DNA of 64,000 nt from Parelaphostrongylus tenuis (lineage: Eukaryota > Nematoda > Chromadorea > Rhabditida > Metastrongylidae). Below, in pieces: positions 44,983 to 58,604 of this stretch (position 1 is its first letter; every line of letters begins with the position of its first letter). A program made the position numbers and the translations under genes. The stretch lies in contig JAHQIW010005303.1 of assembly GCA_019055375.1 (NCBI GenBank), positions 124,001-188,000 of the forward strand, given 5' to 3'. The notes under the pieces are model-generated. The model did no database searches. It was not told the DNA's origin and was given only the letters and a program-made list of their open reading frames with translations.

Positions 44983-47900
44983 TGTATATATATAATGTAA
45001 ATACAATGCAGGTATAAATACTCTAGCACTGAAAAACCAGAGAAATTGTAGAACTGAAAGGTAACTCACTTTGACTCGTAAGTCTCACTGTAAATCGACA
45101 CCTTCAGACAGCCAATCGGTAAAAGATTTGACAGAGCAAGAATCAGATGTTTCGCTAGTATTCGATCAGGACTTTCAACGACGATCTGGAAATGTAAAGT
45201 GTATTGAGTTGAAAACTGAAGCCAAGGAAAAAGCATCATTATGGAGATGATATACAGAAAATCAGTTAAGCATAATCTTTCATAATTTTCTACCGTTATT
45301 TCTTCATATAAACGTGACTGTATAGAGAATATATATCTTTATAAAACATTCAAAATATCGTTATTTCGTAAGACTTTGCTATCGTAGAAAAGCAGTTTCA
45401 ATAACAAATTGTCGCATTTATAACAGCGTAAAATTGAATGGGGAATACAGTCCATTAGAGCACTATGTTATAAGCACGAAAAATTGAAAAACATTTTATT
45501 CAAAAAATGGACCGAGCTGCATTGTTGAATACTTGATTATTTGAGGACGATGAGGATCGGCTTTTCAGGGGTTTTCTAGCTAAGCAGATCTTTTCTACTA
45601 TAATTTCTACGATTATTCAAAAGCTTAAGTCTCGTAGAACAAACTGATACTCATTTCATAGTAGAAATCTTAAAGATTACAATGCGGATTCTGATTTCTT
45701 AGAAAATCCTTATAGTTCGCTATAGGAGCAAGAAAGAGTCCAAATTTCACTGCCGGAGTTTCCTTCGACACAAAAGTTGTATACCCACAGAAAGTACACG
45801 AGCGTGTAGAAAAATTATGTAGTATGGGTATAATTCAAAATCTCAAAGGTTTTCTTTAGCGAAAAAAATCCTTGTCAAATAACGAAAATCGTGCGCCGCC
45901 TCCAAACATCGGTCAACTGCTGTACGGAAAGCGTTGACAAAGCGGTACATTTCAGTTGGATAACATGCATACGCCACCACAGACCACTCATATTGGGAAG
46001 CTCTCAACGCTCTAGATGAAACCGAATTCAAAAATCGAACATGTCTGGGACAAGATTCTAATCCCCACGGTTGCATTATATGAAACAGTTAAATGTTTCA
46101 CAGTTCCGGAATGGCGTATACTACTTCTAGTACACACGTATTTAGCATCTTCTTTCGTTGGGCACGGTTTTTCACTAAAATTTTTGTAGTTATTCGATAG
46201 CTTGAGATATGAAGATCTCAATTCTGGGATTGGTGTATGGAAATGTTTTCTCAGTGCGCTGTAACAACGTAGAAAACTACGCACTCTTCTGGAGCAACTA
46301 GTTAATCTGCTGCTTGAGCTTCACAGCGAATTTGTTGGTACTTATACAGTAAAATTTAAAAGTAACGAACACTGCTTCATCGTCAAGAAAAGATGACATA
46401 TCACAGAGTAGGTTTCTGTGAAGCGATTTTTTGCAAAAAACAACTGCAATGCGTCCTAAAAACTCGCATTTTCCAATCGGAAAACTATATCTTCACAAAA
46501 AGAACATATTTTGACTTTTACTGCACGATTCTATCGCCGACATTGCAAGACTGCAACTCGAAAACACCTATTTTGCAACGATAGACATCTATAAAAAAGT
46601 TATATGAAGGAATTTTTAATGAAGTGAAGCATGACTAGAAAGAGTGCGTATTCAGCATTGTGCAGAATGATTTCTCAGAAAAATGCTTATTATTGACCCA
46701 TTCGTAGATTTTATATACGCTATAAACTTCACTTAGAATATTTAATTTACAGTGGACAATTCATATGACCAGCACTGGTCAACAATCAACCAAGTAAAGC
46801 CTGTATCGGTCAGCAATTCACCTTCACTGCATAGATTTTGGCTTTTCGCCAGGCATCATTTTTCTGCTCTCTATAGATGATTGCCTGCTCCATTCAGCTC
46901 CCAAACATCAGTGAAGAATAATTCGTAGAAGCCGATTGGTTTTTTACACGTGAGCACTACGTTGTTTTAAGCATCTGTCCATCGTCACCGAAGGGCAAGG
47001 TCTCAGTGACAGCAGATTCCTTCAGAACTCGTCGATTATCTCTTCATCTTCCAAATTGTATTGTCCTTAATTTTCTGAGTTACTAACTCCATAGCTAGTA
47101 TCTGTGACAAATGTATTGTTTTCTATGTTGGTTATTGTTTCGTATTCGACTTCTTCATTATCACTGTTTAACAGCAAGCGATCATAACAAGATTTCACAG
47201 CCTTCACCTACACACATGAACAACCCTATACTCAAAATATCTATTTGAGCTTACTCCTTCATGCAACCTCTACAATTAGCAGTTTTTCAACACTCCGCAA
47301 AAAAGCAATCTTTTCTGCATAAAACTTGTACTGAACGTTGAATAACTCGAAGAGGTTCAGTAGACGACAGCTCTGAAGAGATCCAACTAAAACAGGTATG
47401 TAGAGCATAAGGATTTTGGAAAAAAAATCAATGCCCATAGACCAAATGAACAAAATCTCTTCAATAACTCTATGAGATCGCAACTCCTGATTATATTCAG
47501 AAAATTGATACAAGTTATCGATGAACTGGTACTGTATGCAATATGCAGTGTTTATTTTAAAACTACAAAAACAAGACAAACATGATTCTTAGATCTCTGA
47601 GAAACTATTTCATTTTCGATGAATCTATTTACTTTTGAGTACTGCATGAAATCAAAAGATATCAAATATAGAAAACTATACTGTAATATCTTTTGTACAA
47701 TCTATTACACTCAATTTTACGCTAAAAGCAGTATTATTACAGAACGGACGAGTCCTTTGTCACCATACACGTGCTATATATGCATCAAAAACATAGGAGA
47801 GTGTACGGAAACTTGAAAGATAACAAAAGAACAGTGCGTGATAATTTTTCAAAACGCTGAGAAATACCAATTATATGACGAAATCGAGCGCCACTTCCAA

Positions 47901-48010
47901 ATGTTCTGTGCACTGCAATTTCAACGGCGGTTTCGAAAGGCTTAGTTGCACTCACACTCATAAGGTCGAAAACATTGGTTATAAAGTTAACGCTCTTTTT
48001 ATATATTCAA

Positions 48011-48042
<32 letters not shown>

Positions 48043-48123
48043 CTATACATAATGTACATATACATGTAAATGCACTTACATAAGCATGTACAAATATGCA
48101 CACATGTATACATATGCATATAT

Positions 48124-48171
<48 letters not shown>

Positions 48172-48433
48172 AGCGCCGTGGCCGGGCGGGTGGTTGTGAC
48201 GCTGGTCGCGGCGCGCGTGGAGTCGAGCTTCACCCTCAACTCTCTCCGGCAGTCAACAATAACGCCCTATGGAAAGCCACAGCAAGGCTATTCTCGAGAT
48301 TGCAAGGAGATTCGCTCAACCAGTATTCTACGCCGACCAGAAAAACCAAAAACAAAGTGAATGCTAGAAGTATCAGGATCCGCACAGTGAAAAAATAAAC
48401 ACTGTGATGACGGATCAGATAAATAAATAAATG

Positions 48434-48465
<32 letters not shown>

Positions 48466-51400
48466 CGAATATTTACATATATATGAATATATATATATAT
48501 ATATATATTAAGCGCATGTGGTGCAGTCGTTAGAGGTGCTCTGGGTTACAAACAAGGTCAATGGCTTGATCTCGCGTTCAAGCTCATCAAGCCACCCATT
48601 CCCCCCCCCCCCCCCCCCCTTGGTGTCGGTAAACCGCTACCAGACTGTTTCCAGACTTATCTGGTAGGGTAAGAAGCACTGACTCGATATAGCGGGAGGC
48701 CACCGCGAGCCATTTAAAGGCCAGATATGCTTGCAATCACCTCAAACAAGCCAAAAATTGAAGGCGAATGCACGGCGTATCCCTCAGGGACTGTTTAACG
48801 CCGATAGCTTTATCCTTTATACATATACATATATATGTATATATATGTACAAATATATAGATATATATATATATACGCGCATATATATACATATACATAT
48901 GTATGTACATATGTGCACATACATGTGTATGCACATATGTATGCGAGTACATATATGTATATATTTTTATACAAGGAAGAGAAGAAGGACATCATGTCAT
49001 TTTAGAAGAGTGTATGTAGTCAAGTTTACAAGAAACTCCTATTACAATTAAATAACCCTTTTCGTCAATTAAAGTCGTTTTTCTAATTATATAAACTGTT
49101 CACGATCTAATAATCTCTCGGCTGCGTTTTGCCACGTTTTCCATGTGTGGTATTAGACTGAATAATTGATGCAATAAGCCGGATCTTCATAGACTTAATG
49201 GAGAGCTCTTCTAGAATTGTAAACATTTCACCAACACAAATGATTTCTAAAGTGACAGAAGATCATGTCTCTACGACCATGATTATTATTTATATCCAAA
49301 TATTACTTTTTTCCTTTAATCCTTCAGAGAATGGCGCACTTGTAATTCTACCATCAAATATTTCCATGTTGGATATCCAGTTGTGTTGTAATTGAGTAAC
49401 ACAAACGAAGATAGCTGGGCGATAGTGACTGTCGTTATTACTTGCTCAATGACCCTGTCCATGGCAGGCGATCAAACATCGTTTGACATTTAAGGATGAC
49501 GACACACGAGGGAGTGCTTCATTCGTCCGACTTGTGCTCTGTGCCACTCTTCGGCGCAGACAACCACTAAGCAATCAAGCACTTTGTGCTCTTTCGATAA
49601 GTATCCTTTTTCTGATTTGTCGATGTAGCCACTAATGCACAAATTCCATGGCAACAAAGTATATGTATGACGCTTTTGATGGAAATGATCTTCAGCGATT
49701 TCATGTCGATGTGACAAAATTAAAACCATGTCACAATTTTACAATTTATTATATTCATTATTTTACTAATGCTAACCGAAAAGTTTTCATATGATTTTTT
49801 TCCACAAACTTCAGACTATGAAAGTAAAAATATGTACATGCTATCATCGTCGCTAATTATGACTGTTACATGCGTATCTAAAGGAGCTATTACAAAAATT
49901 AAGTCTTTCTAAGCGTTTATTATTTCCTTCAAAGTCGATCAGAAATAAGCAAAACATGGGATAAGAATAACAAGACCTCTGATAAAAAGTAGTAGAAGCC
50001 TACAACAGACTGTGAGGTTTATTCAATCTTAAACAAATATTATATTGATATAAACACCAGTTAAGCGCTTACTCATAGTCTGTTGCAAATTCTTACTTTT
50101 ATATTTTAAAACACCTTCAAGTAATAACTATGCGACTGCAGTGTTTTTTCCCAAAATATTTCTTCAAATCTTTTGAAATTGATAGAAATAATTGAATGAA
50201 TGAATGCTATACGTCGCCATAAGATACGATAAGGTGTTGAACAGACAACGGCCATCCACGAATAAATAAGCACACCTGCCTAGGCATGTCTTGAAACAAA
50301 TATGTTCTTAAGCCGACTACGATTAACACCAGCACAACCTATACCACAAGTCCCTATTCCTGTTGTCAGCAGGTGGAATTACTCTAAAAACACATTCCTG
50401 TTACCCAAGAAGTCCTCACAATTAAAACTTGTAATTGAAGTCAGACAAATTAGAGTCGGATCGGGCCCTCAATTGTGAAAACTAGATAGACTAAGAGACA
50501 CTTCTCGCGCCCCCGTGATCGATGGATACACAAAAAGATAATTACTGTGCGCTGGTGGGCGTACACAGCCCCGGACGTGTTGAATGGACGACTATAGGTG
50601 ACTGTGAGTAAGCACCAGTGCTCTACCGACCTCGCTTACATTTCCCGTAAACGGTTCTCTTTACTAGAAAAGTTTCTCAAAAGATATATTGGCACTCCTG
50701 CTTGCCTTTCAAAAAAAAAAACTACCAAAGAAATTTGGGAAATCCCGAAAGAACTTTGGATAGAGGAGACTTACAACTACTACAAAACTGAGTGATCGAG
50801 GATGTTTCCTGTGCTAACACCAATTTCGACTTGATGGAAGTAAACCAAAAAAACGCATGAAATGGAATCTTGAGACTTCTCCAGTAACCACTTCAATCAC
50901 AGCTATTTCTGGCAGCTGATTAACAGCCTACAATTTCGATAATGAATATTTAAGTAAGAAAGTTACTATACTTCATCATTTAACGTACCACATTTAATTA
51001 TATCTAAATTTGATACCAGGATTTACTTATATCTAGAGTTGATATCACACAGCAGACTCCGAATAAACATGAGGATATGGTTAGTTAATTGCTCGGCAAA
51101 CAGTGGCTAATTATTGAAGTCTTCGTGAAGGCGGTAATAATGCTTAGACCAGTATTATTAGTTATTTTGAATGAATGAACTGACATACTGGGCCAAAAAT
51201 GATGGAATTGGGGTGAAATAGACCAGAACAGTGATGAACCAAGATTCGATAACGAATTCGAGTGTTCCGAGCACTTGAAGCCACTTAGCAGAATGATTGA
51301 TCGCCCTTCACATCATTTACATAGACAGTTATTTGAAGAAATAACTTATGATTAATTTGTTACGCCGTTTATACGTTTTTGGAAGTTTTACGTTTTTATT

Positions 51401-54400
51401 CAGTTAAATAAGGTAGCGCAACAACCGAATGTTTCTCTCTATCCACGTATCCAGATTTACAAACATTTGGATTGAGGGACTAGGCCAAGTATATATTTTG
51501 AACACTCAGGTATCATCTACAACTTTAGCACTACATCATTCATTGATTTCAGGTAAACTAGTTCCTTCTTCTTTGCACGTACTTCTGTTACATATCGCAG
51601 CAATGTAAACAAATGTCCCCAATATAGGTATTGACTTTGACAAAAACTTCTACAGTCTAAATTCATATGTAATTACATGCTACTGTTTGCTTCGACTCAA
51701 ATTTGATTAACTAAGTTTGAGGTGATATGTTATTGCGACAAAATGAGTTGAAAATTAAGCCAAACACAATGTGTAAAAATAGGTGCCCTGATAATTTCAA
51801 GCTTTTGCTGAATCATCTAATTTTTCACTTCAAGTTTTCACAAAGATATTGATGTTAACAGCTGCAACTAAGATATATGCACACATATCTGCTTTGACAA
51901 TTGTACAGCCCATGCGTGCGCATGTTTATGTGCGTGTAAAATTACTCAGAATCGATATAAGTTGTGTGCTTAGCTCCACGATAACACGCTTGTCCTCTCA
52001 ACACTCCTGGCTCAACATACCACACACACCCTAAGAAACCAACGTATCAGTTACCGTAACATGATCGTTACCATTGATAATCAATTATCGCCGGTCGTGG
52101 AACACATCGTTGCATTAAAAACCTGCTTTGGACTTCAATAGAAATATCGCTACCGTAATCGTTGCCTCGGACCATCGACCTCGTTGTTAAATGATGGACG
52201 AATAGGTAAATACGTTGGTTTGTTTTGTATGAAACAAAGGCAATTTAAGCCTAAGCACAACCGGTCATATTTACTATAGAATGAGAGCGAAGCGTAAAAA
52301 ACAGAATTTAACAAAACTAGGCAGAAAACATGTAAAGCTCACACTGCTCTCACACGTATTTCATAACAGCGCTCGCACACGCCGTCAAGGACGATGATAT
52401 GGAAAGAAATAACAAATAAATTTCGTCTGACCAATTGAAGTGTGACCGTGTATGGGTAACATGAATTAACGCTGATATTTCGAATTTTTTGCAAAGCTTT
52501 GATTTTTTTTCAAGTTGGTAAAATTAATCGCGACCATATTTCATAACAGCGCTGCCATACGCTGTCAAGGACGATGACATCAAAGGAAATAACGAATAAA
52601 AAGTAAGCAGATGCCTGCTGTACTTTCCTCTCTGACACACGAATTACAGAGCGTTTTTTTTTTTGATCCATCAATAATTGGATATAGTGAAAAAACTAGT
52701 ACTCCTCTGCCTTTATTGTATGCTTGAATAAGTAGATACGTCGCTAATTGACACCTATCTCACGGCAATCACCGTGTCACATCGCCGATCAGCGGTGACC
52801 CCGACCATACCGTAACTTTCAGCTCAAGACCACTTAGAGCGTACGACAGTCAACCAGCACGATAAGTACTAGAGGAGATGTGAATCGCACTTCACTTGAA
52901 AAATTGGATAGTATAGATTATGCCTGAACAGAGGCCGATAAGTTTCTACTCTGCATTTTCATTGAAAAGTAACACACAGATTTCTTCCCGCGTGGCTGTA
53001 AAAGTGCAAACGAAGGATATATAATCACAACATCTCCCTACTCATAACAACTGGAACAAGAAAAAGAACGACATTGTGAAGAATTTCATTCCACGAGAGA
53101 CCTAACCACACTATACAGTAATTACCTAACATTCTATTTATGAACATCTTGTAAAAATTAGTATACAGTACTATTAGTTTTCGTTTCAATCAGCTTTTGT
53201 CATCGTGTTCACTTCAGTTGAAGCTTCAAAACAATCGTTTCTGTGATGCACGAATTTATTGGTTCTTTATTTGACATTTACCTGACCACCAGTGATGACT
53301 TGTTTAATCACCAAGTCGAGATCAGCTTCGTTTTTATCACGTAACATCTTCGCAACCAGCTTCAAATTTGCCAACTGCTGCAGCGTCACCTATAGCAACG
53401 GATTAATTACAGTATCATACGAAAGAGGAAATGTATGTGGTATGAAAAAGTTCAAAAACGACTCATGTGGAGTTAGTGAACTGCTCAAACTGACCCCTTT
53501 GCTTCAGACAACAATATACAAACCTCGTGGTGATTTGGCTGCGCCAGATCCAATTCCATTATATCGGCCGGCTCCATTTCCATCATCACCTGAAGATGAG
53601 TGGCGTTTCAAATGGTTAAGAGGGCTTATATATAAACAGCATTCTAGCTCCTTTTGGATCATTTTGAACATCTTCGCATAATAACGAAGTAAGTAAATGT
53701 ATACGTCTTCTTTCAAACTTATGACTGCCCTCGAATTTCGGCACCCCATGATTAGACTGCTTATGTTTGGGTCACTGCTGTCGAAAAGAAAGGCCTCATT
53801 ATTATAAACATCCTAAATTTGTACCTAAGTTGTACCGCGGCCTTATTATTGACTTATGAGAAAACAACCACAGTCAACCTTCCTAGTTGATGTCATTAGC
53901 CAATCTGTCTTAAACTTTCTCTAATTATATCGAAGAAAATCTTTCAGAATATGAATTCATCTCAACGGCTTGAAAAAAAAAGACATGCTTTCAATCAATC
54001 CTATGCAAAGGAACACAGACAGCTTCGTGTAAATGTATCTGAAAGTTCGAATATAGATTGCTAGTTAGCCAGGACTACATAGCTTGTGTTTGTTGTCATA
54101 CAGTTGCATTAGACGGGAACAGAAGAAAATCAATGCAACCTTTCGATTACTAAGTTCTTGAAGTCTTCCAGAAAAAGTTGGCTAGGAATCACAAAAAAAA
54201 TGTCTAACATATTCTAATTGGGCGTCACGTTCACAAAGAACCACTTGTACTCTACTGGATAATATGAGAAGGACGTTATTTTAGAAACGAGTTACACTGC
54301 AAGGATTATTCAGGGAAGGTTGTGTTGACAAAGACGATATGGATGCAATTGTATGTGCATAAATTCACGTGATGTATTTAGCGAAAGATCTCCGATTGAA

Positions 54401-54872
54401 TTTTATTGGATAACGAAGGAGGCTGGGTGCGAGTCCCATAAACACCATGCAAATAAAGGCATCCACCCAAACACACGGTCACGCTCACTTCCAACATATT
54501 CCAATGAGCATCATTGCCTTGTTATGTTATGAACTAAGCAAATGTAGCGTAACGAAGTATAAAACACAAAAATACGCAGTGATGAGCTTATTAAAACGGT
54601 GATCAGTGAAGGTACTTTGCCAATGATGTCTGTGAGCGCAAAAAAGCAGAATATCGAGGATACACTAATGGTCTTTCGCAATATGATTTGAAAAACAAGC
54701 CAAATACACTGAACACCACTAATAAGATTTTCATTAACCTATGATGCTATGAGATGAATAGGATTTAACAAAATAGACAAAAACACAAACCAGCATATCC
54801 TGCGTCGGAACACCTTCTAAAACCTGATCACAATAACGGAGGATCTCAGTGCGCAAGGTCCACATCATCTGT
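41518..54872 (-). CDS. flcn-1: Folliculin (FLCN), C-terminal DENN half, 5'-partial
   Basis: Folliculin is the tumour suppressor that, with FNIP, acts as GAP for RagC/D at lysosomes and links nutrient state to AMPK/TORC1 signalling (family knowledge). Seven minus-strand exons: 54791-54872, 53524-53589, 53282-53389, 45070-45185, 42316-42511, 41940-42103, 41518-41606 (TAA). Landmarks shared with [65 protein letters not shown], and [15 protein letters not shown] close to the C-terminus. Introns are large (8.1 kb and 2.6 kb) and hold SINEs, mariners and TA arrays. At 42419-42421 the reading frame breaks: DADDINQ is followed one base out of frame by [12 protein letters not shown], as if a single T were missing. 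The N-terminal longin exons should lie above 54872 but I could not recognise them; they may be beyond 64000. A 77-base intron (42421-42497) could also avoid the frame break but would delete conserved residues. Confidence 0.85.
43430..43625. repeat. TA/GTATATA microsatellite ending in (TTTA)n
   Basis: TA arrays with interruptions, then a TTTATTTATTTATTTATTTA run; folliculin intron 4. Confidence 0.9.
43943..44507 (-). mobile_element. Internally deleted mariner, 565 bp, TIRs and TA duplication intact
   Basis: CTAGGTTGAGGGAAAAGTTC at the left and the inverse of CTAGGTTGAGGAAAAAGTTT at the right, flanked by TA (43941-43942, 44508-44509). The minus strand keeps [54 protein letters not shown] and [14 protein letters not shown], the transposase C-terminus, with stop codons. 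Different lineage from the copy at 40405. Confidence 0.85.
44634..44935 (+). repeat. Full-length SINE-A inside a TA array
   Basis: About 300 bp, closely matching the 32309 copy over head, body and CTTTATCCTTTATCCTT tail. (TA)n lies directly on both sides (44599-44630 and 44936-44978), so it landed in a microsatellite. Folliculin intron 4. Confidence 0.85.
47067..47560 (-). CDS. Possible nested two-exon ORF, unknown
   Basis: Inside the 8.1-kb folliculin intron, same strand. The last exon 47067-47207 starts after TGTGTAG and reads [20 protein letters not shown] to SYGVSNSEN, stop TAA. An upstream open stretch (about 47279-47560) reads [20 protein letters not shown], a hydrophobic segment [14 protein letters not shown] and [16 protein letters not shown], with a phase-compatible GTAGAG donor leaving a ~70-base intron. 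One possible membrane helix and an acidic tail. I do not recognise the family; it could be chance in AT-rich DNA. Confidence 0.2.
48000..48170. repeat. TA arrays
   Basis: Two (TA)n tracts around ATGTACATATACATGTAAAT; folliculin intron 3. Confidence 0.9.
48172..48430 (+). repeat. SINE-C copy with (TAAA)n tail, in a TA array
   Basis: GC-rich head GCGCCGTGGCCGGGCGGGTG, then GTGGAGTCGAGCTTCACCC, body with ACGCCCTATGGAAAGCCACA, and tail GATAAATAAATAAATGA. Shares its whole length with 60729-60985. The head looks tRNA-like but its B box is weak. Confidence 0.65.
48511..48820 (+). repeat. SINE-A copy in a TA array, with a poly-C expansion
   Basis: Head AGCGCATGTGGTGCAGTCGT, body and CTTTATCCTTTAT tail. 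TA arrays flank it on both sides. Where other copies read CCCTCCGGGG, this one has 19 C (48601-48619). Confidence 0.75.
48826..48966. repeat. TA/TGTACATA microsatellite
   Basis: Compound TA, GTACATATG repeat directly after the SINE tail. Confidence 0.85.
48967..53281. other. Folliculin intron 3, repeat-poor part
   Basis: AT-rich intronic DNA. At 52354-52415 and 52537-52600 a ~60-base block (TTTCATAACAGCGCT, CGTCAAGGACGATGA) is repeated about 185 bases apart. No exon or element otherwise recognised. Confidence 0.4.
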
Positions 54873-56690
54873 CTGAAATAAGTTCAAGATACAGCTGGCC
54901 CGAAAATGAATTTAAAGTTTTATAAAAGTAAGAGAAAAATGATCTTTGTCTATATGAAAAAGGGAAGTGACCGAAATGGTCTTCATAATGAGAGAGAAAT
55001 TATGAAAGCGGAACAAAACATATTCTCTAATAAAAGATTTGAACACATCAGATATTGACGTTGGATACAATTGTGGAAAGAAAGTTCGTAGATATAGCCA
55101 ATTTTGCTCATTTTCTCAACACGTGTTTGTTCCATTGTGAATTAGTATTCAGAGCGATCCCATTCAAATTCTCAACCAAAGGATATTACAGCGCTTTTTT
55201 GTGAATTCGAAAATTTTGATAGCTAGTCACGACACAGCATGTAAATTAGCTATAAACAAAGATAATAATGAGCAGTCTAGGTCTAGTCTAGTCTTAACTG
55301 CTTTTATGAAAAATTTAAATAAACTCTCAGACAATATTTCCAGTTAGAAAAACTGGTTAGCTTAGCAAGTCAAAGAACAAGCAAGATATTCGCCACCTTG
55401 ACCCTAAACCCCAGTTTTTGGCGATGCCTAATAAAAAATAAGAAATATTGCCGAACAGCCTGAAAGATCTAATTCTTGATGGATAGCATTTGACCATTGG
55501 TGACTACGATTTCGAATTTATGACAACATTTCCGAAGGGAGCGCAGGATGAAGAGGTGCGGCACGAATAACTAACGAGGAGGCAGGCAAGTGGGCCAGTA
55601 TACAGACAGACGAGAGCTTGCTAGTCGGCCGGTGCTCCGCCCAACAGCAGCAAGCTAGAGAGCAAGCGTAGGAAATCGCCGTCGCTGAGGAGGACGGACA
55701 TGAGTGAGCAAAACTGCGAAGTGGATCGAGTACCTTGTCCACTGAACGTAAATATTTACGACCAGGGTTTACGGCTCATGATTTTTAGTCACAATGGACT
55801 TGCGTATCGCAGGAAATCTGACTCTCATACCGCTTCTGCTAATCGTTACTATGATGCCGTATGAACTATGAACAACAACATTTGTCCATGAAGATTGGAT
55901 TGATCCACAAGACAGAGAAACCACTGTGGTAAACTATGCGACACAAACAAGTATAGTGTTATATCCATTACAGCGTACTACAGCGATATTACTCGTGACT
56001 GGCGTGGGGAATTAAGAGAAAAATGATTGCTACTCCTCAATACTAAGCTGCTTCAATTCATCGGCGCATTCGAGGTTTACACATTTTGTTGCGTTGAACT
56101 GTTGGGATCCTGATGTCTTCTACCAACTTCCTGTCAATTACTTCGTCACACACGAAGAGGTTAGAGCGGAAGGCTCTATCTACATAGCACAAAATATTTA
56201 TCGAAAAAAGTTATCTTCAGAAAGTGTGCTGGTGCTCGACCTTTGATCAACGTTGCGGAAAACGGCGCCCATTGTTCTATTGTCGTTCAGCGTCCATTCT
56301 TAGTACCACATCACAACTACGGTGAAAAACATGTCATTTCTATGGTTAAAAAAACGCGAAAAAATTGTCATTCTTTCCTCTTTTTTCTTGATTTTACAGC
56401 CAGTAGATGTCAAGCTGTTCTATTTCTATCTTTTACATAATTTCAATTTCAGTCTTGTTCCGTCAGAGCCGAATACAGAATAACAAAAACAAAAAAACAA
56501 CGTGGAAACATGTAGAGAAATATGCCCCTGAAATGACGTTTTGAATTCTGATAAATGGAATATATAATGGTAAGAAGAGTTTCAAATTTTGAATCACATG
56601 GCCAAACACTTCACAATCGCAGGACATAGATAGAGGAGCGTATCGCAACTAAACACTCCTATACAACTCCAGCTATATCCCAAGTACAAG
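54873..56690. other. Region upstream of the known folliculin exons; none assigned
   Basis: Expected to hold N-terminal fol­liculin exons on the minus strand, but I see none I can defend. 55530-55700 is a GC-richer block. A plus-strand open frame near 56020-56245 (NCWDPDVFYQLPVNYFVTHE) has no family match. Confidence 0.3.
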
Positions 56691-56814
56691 ATTATAATAC
56701 AGTTTCCAAGTAAAAAAGGTCATGCAAAGCACTACAGTAAGCTGCGCGAGGTGACGACCACAACTGGTAGAAATGAATGGATTCAGTCCAAGGCAGTCCT
56801 AATTGGAATATTCT

Positions 56815-56889
56815 ATTATATATATACATATATACATATATGTATATATATGCACATGCATAAAAGTCTACACACATAAATATATGTAC

Positions 56890-56932
<43 letters not shown>

Positions 56933-57220
56933 CATAGAACTCATTAGCTAGCTCATTAATAGTTGAAGACCATGGGCTGCGTTTATGCACTACATTGTAT
57001 CCTTGAAAGTGATGCAAATACCTTTTAATTTTTAGTTGCATAGTTGTGTTGTTCATCATAGCCTGATATGTAGGTATATGAGTATATACATATAAATTGT
57101 ATATATACATATCATGTACATGTGTGTAAATCATATAGGTGCATACAAACATGCATGGGTATAGGTACGTGTATATATACGCATGTATATATACATGTAT
57201 ATACATATGTATGTATATTT
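56815..57220. repeat. TA and GTATATACATATG microsatellites
   Basis: Two compound arrays (56815-56935, 57070-57220) around unique sequence; the matching minus-strand Tyr/Ile ORFs are artefacts. Confidence 0.85.
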
Positions 57221-58590
57221 TCTTATAAAAGTCACCTAGAGACAAAAGGTATTCGCACCACTACAAGGGTACAATATAGTGCATAAACGCAGTCGTAGTC
57301 GTCAACTGTTAATGAGCTAGCGATTTGCATCTCATCGCTCGTCAAGCTGCTGCCTGCCTATGTTCGCCAGTCTTTCTAGATTCATGTTGCATCTCTCAAT
57401 TCTAACTGAAGCATATTTATGAATCATGCTGTGAATTAAAAAAAATATGCTGAATGTTGAAGAAAAATCATCGCATTTTGAACAACAATTTCTTAATTCG
57501 CTTCATGTAAAGTGAGATCAAATAAACTACCACAATTTCTACATGAAAAGCATTTGAGCATATTATTACAGGAGCTATAGGAGAATGAGTTCTTTACTGC
57601 ACTGACAAGAGAACTATTGAGCGTACAATATTTTTACGCATTCCATATGTCTAATTATTCTTGGGCTTATAACACAATGAACTTTCCTCTCTGCTTGAAT
57701 AATAAACTGTGACAATTGCAAGAGGCGCTTATCGATTTGCACTAAAGCCCCACAATGCGTGATCTGTGATTCCCAGCATCTCTAGTCTTAGCAAACGCTT
57801 CTCGCATACAATACGATGCTATTACAAACAATGATCGGCTGACCAGAGCCTCACCTCACAAGTTGTCGTGCCCTCCACTGCACACCTGCTCTCCGTACTA
57901 GACATATTTCGTGTAATGTAAAAGTGGAAAAACTTTAGAAAATCACTTGAGGTTTTCGAAAACCGCTACGACACTGTTTGTGAGTAATAGTGCGAACTGA
58001 TCCTCTGCGATATCTATGACGAGACAGAGCTGAACCAGTGTTGCCCTGCCTTCATTCGAATAAAGCTTACTGGTACAAACTTCAACAATGAACACAACAA
58101 AGACATTCTCAGATTTAGGAAAATAAATCATATAGGTAGCAACTAGAAAAGTTTTCTCAATTTCGATTAGCTCCTGAGAAACTCTACAGAGATGTGCAAC
58201 GATGAGCAGCAGGACACACTTTTCCATCGCTGTGTGGGTTCGCTTCAATCGCGATCGTTAATTTTCAATTGATGGAGAAAAATGTAGAGCACAAAGCCGC
58301 AAAATGTCGAAGATGTTATTCGGTAAACAATTTCGCGTGTATAATTCGTGACTAGTGCGCTGCTGGAGGAATTAAAGACAGCAGCCGGTCATCGGCGGTC
58401 ATAATTCAGTCAGCGACAATAACGTTGGATGTGCCCATCCCTCATCCAAATAAAGCAGCACGAAAGGAGCGTTCATGACTCTTCAAGAGAACGTGAAAAT
58501 TATATGGGAAATCTCTAAGAATAGTACGACATTAGGTATTACCATGTCAATCCGCAGAGCAAACAAATATTTTCTAAAAGACTAAATGAA
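57221..58590. other. No gene assigned
   Basis: A 101-codon minus-strand frame (57943-58248, MEKCVLLLIVAHLCRVSQ...) has a hydrophobic start but no family match or splice support. Confidence 0.25.
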
Positions 58591-58604
58591 TGCGTTTAAC
58601 ATAC

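Noticed and set aside
57943..58248. 101-codon minus-strand ORF with hydrophobic start
   Set aside because: No family resemblance, no splice or expression support; expected by chance in this length of DNA.
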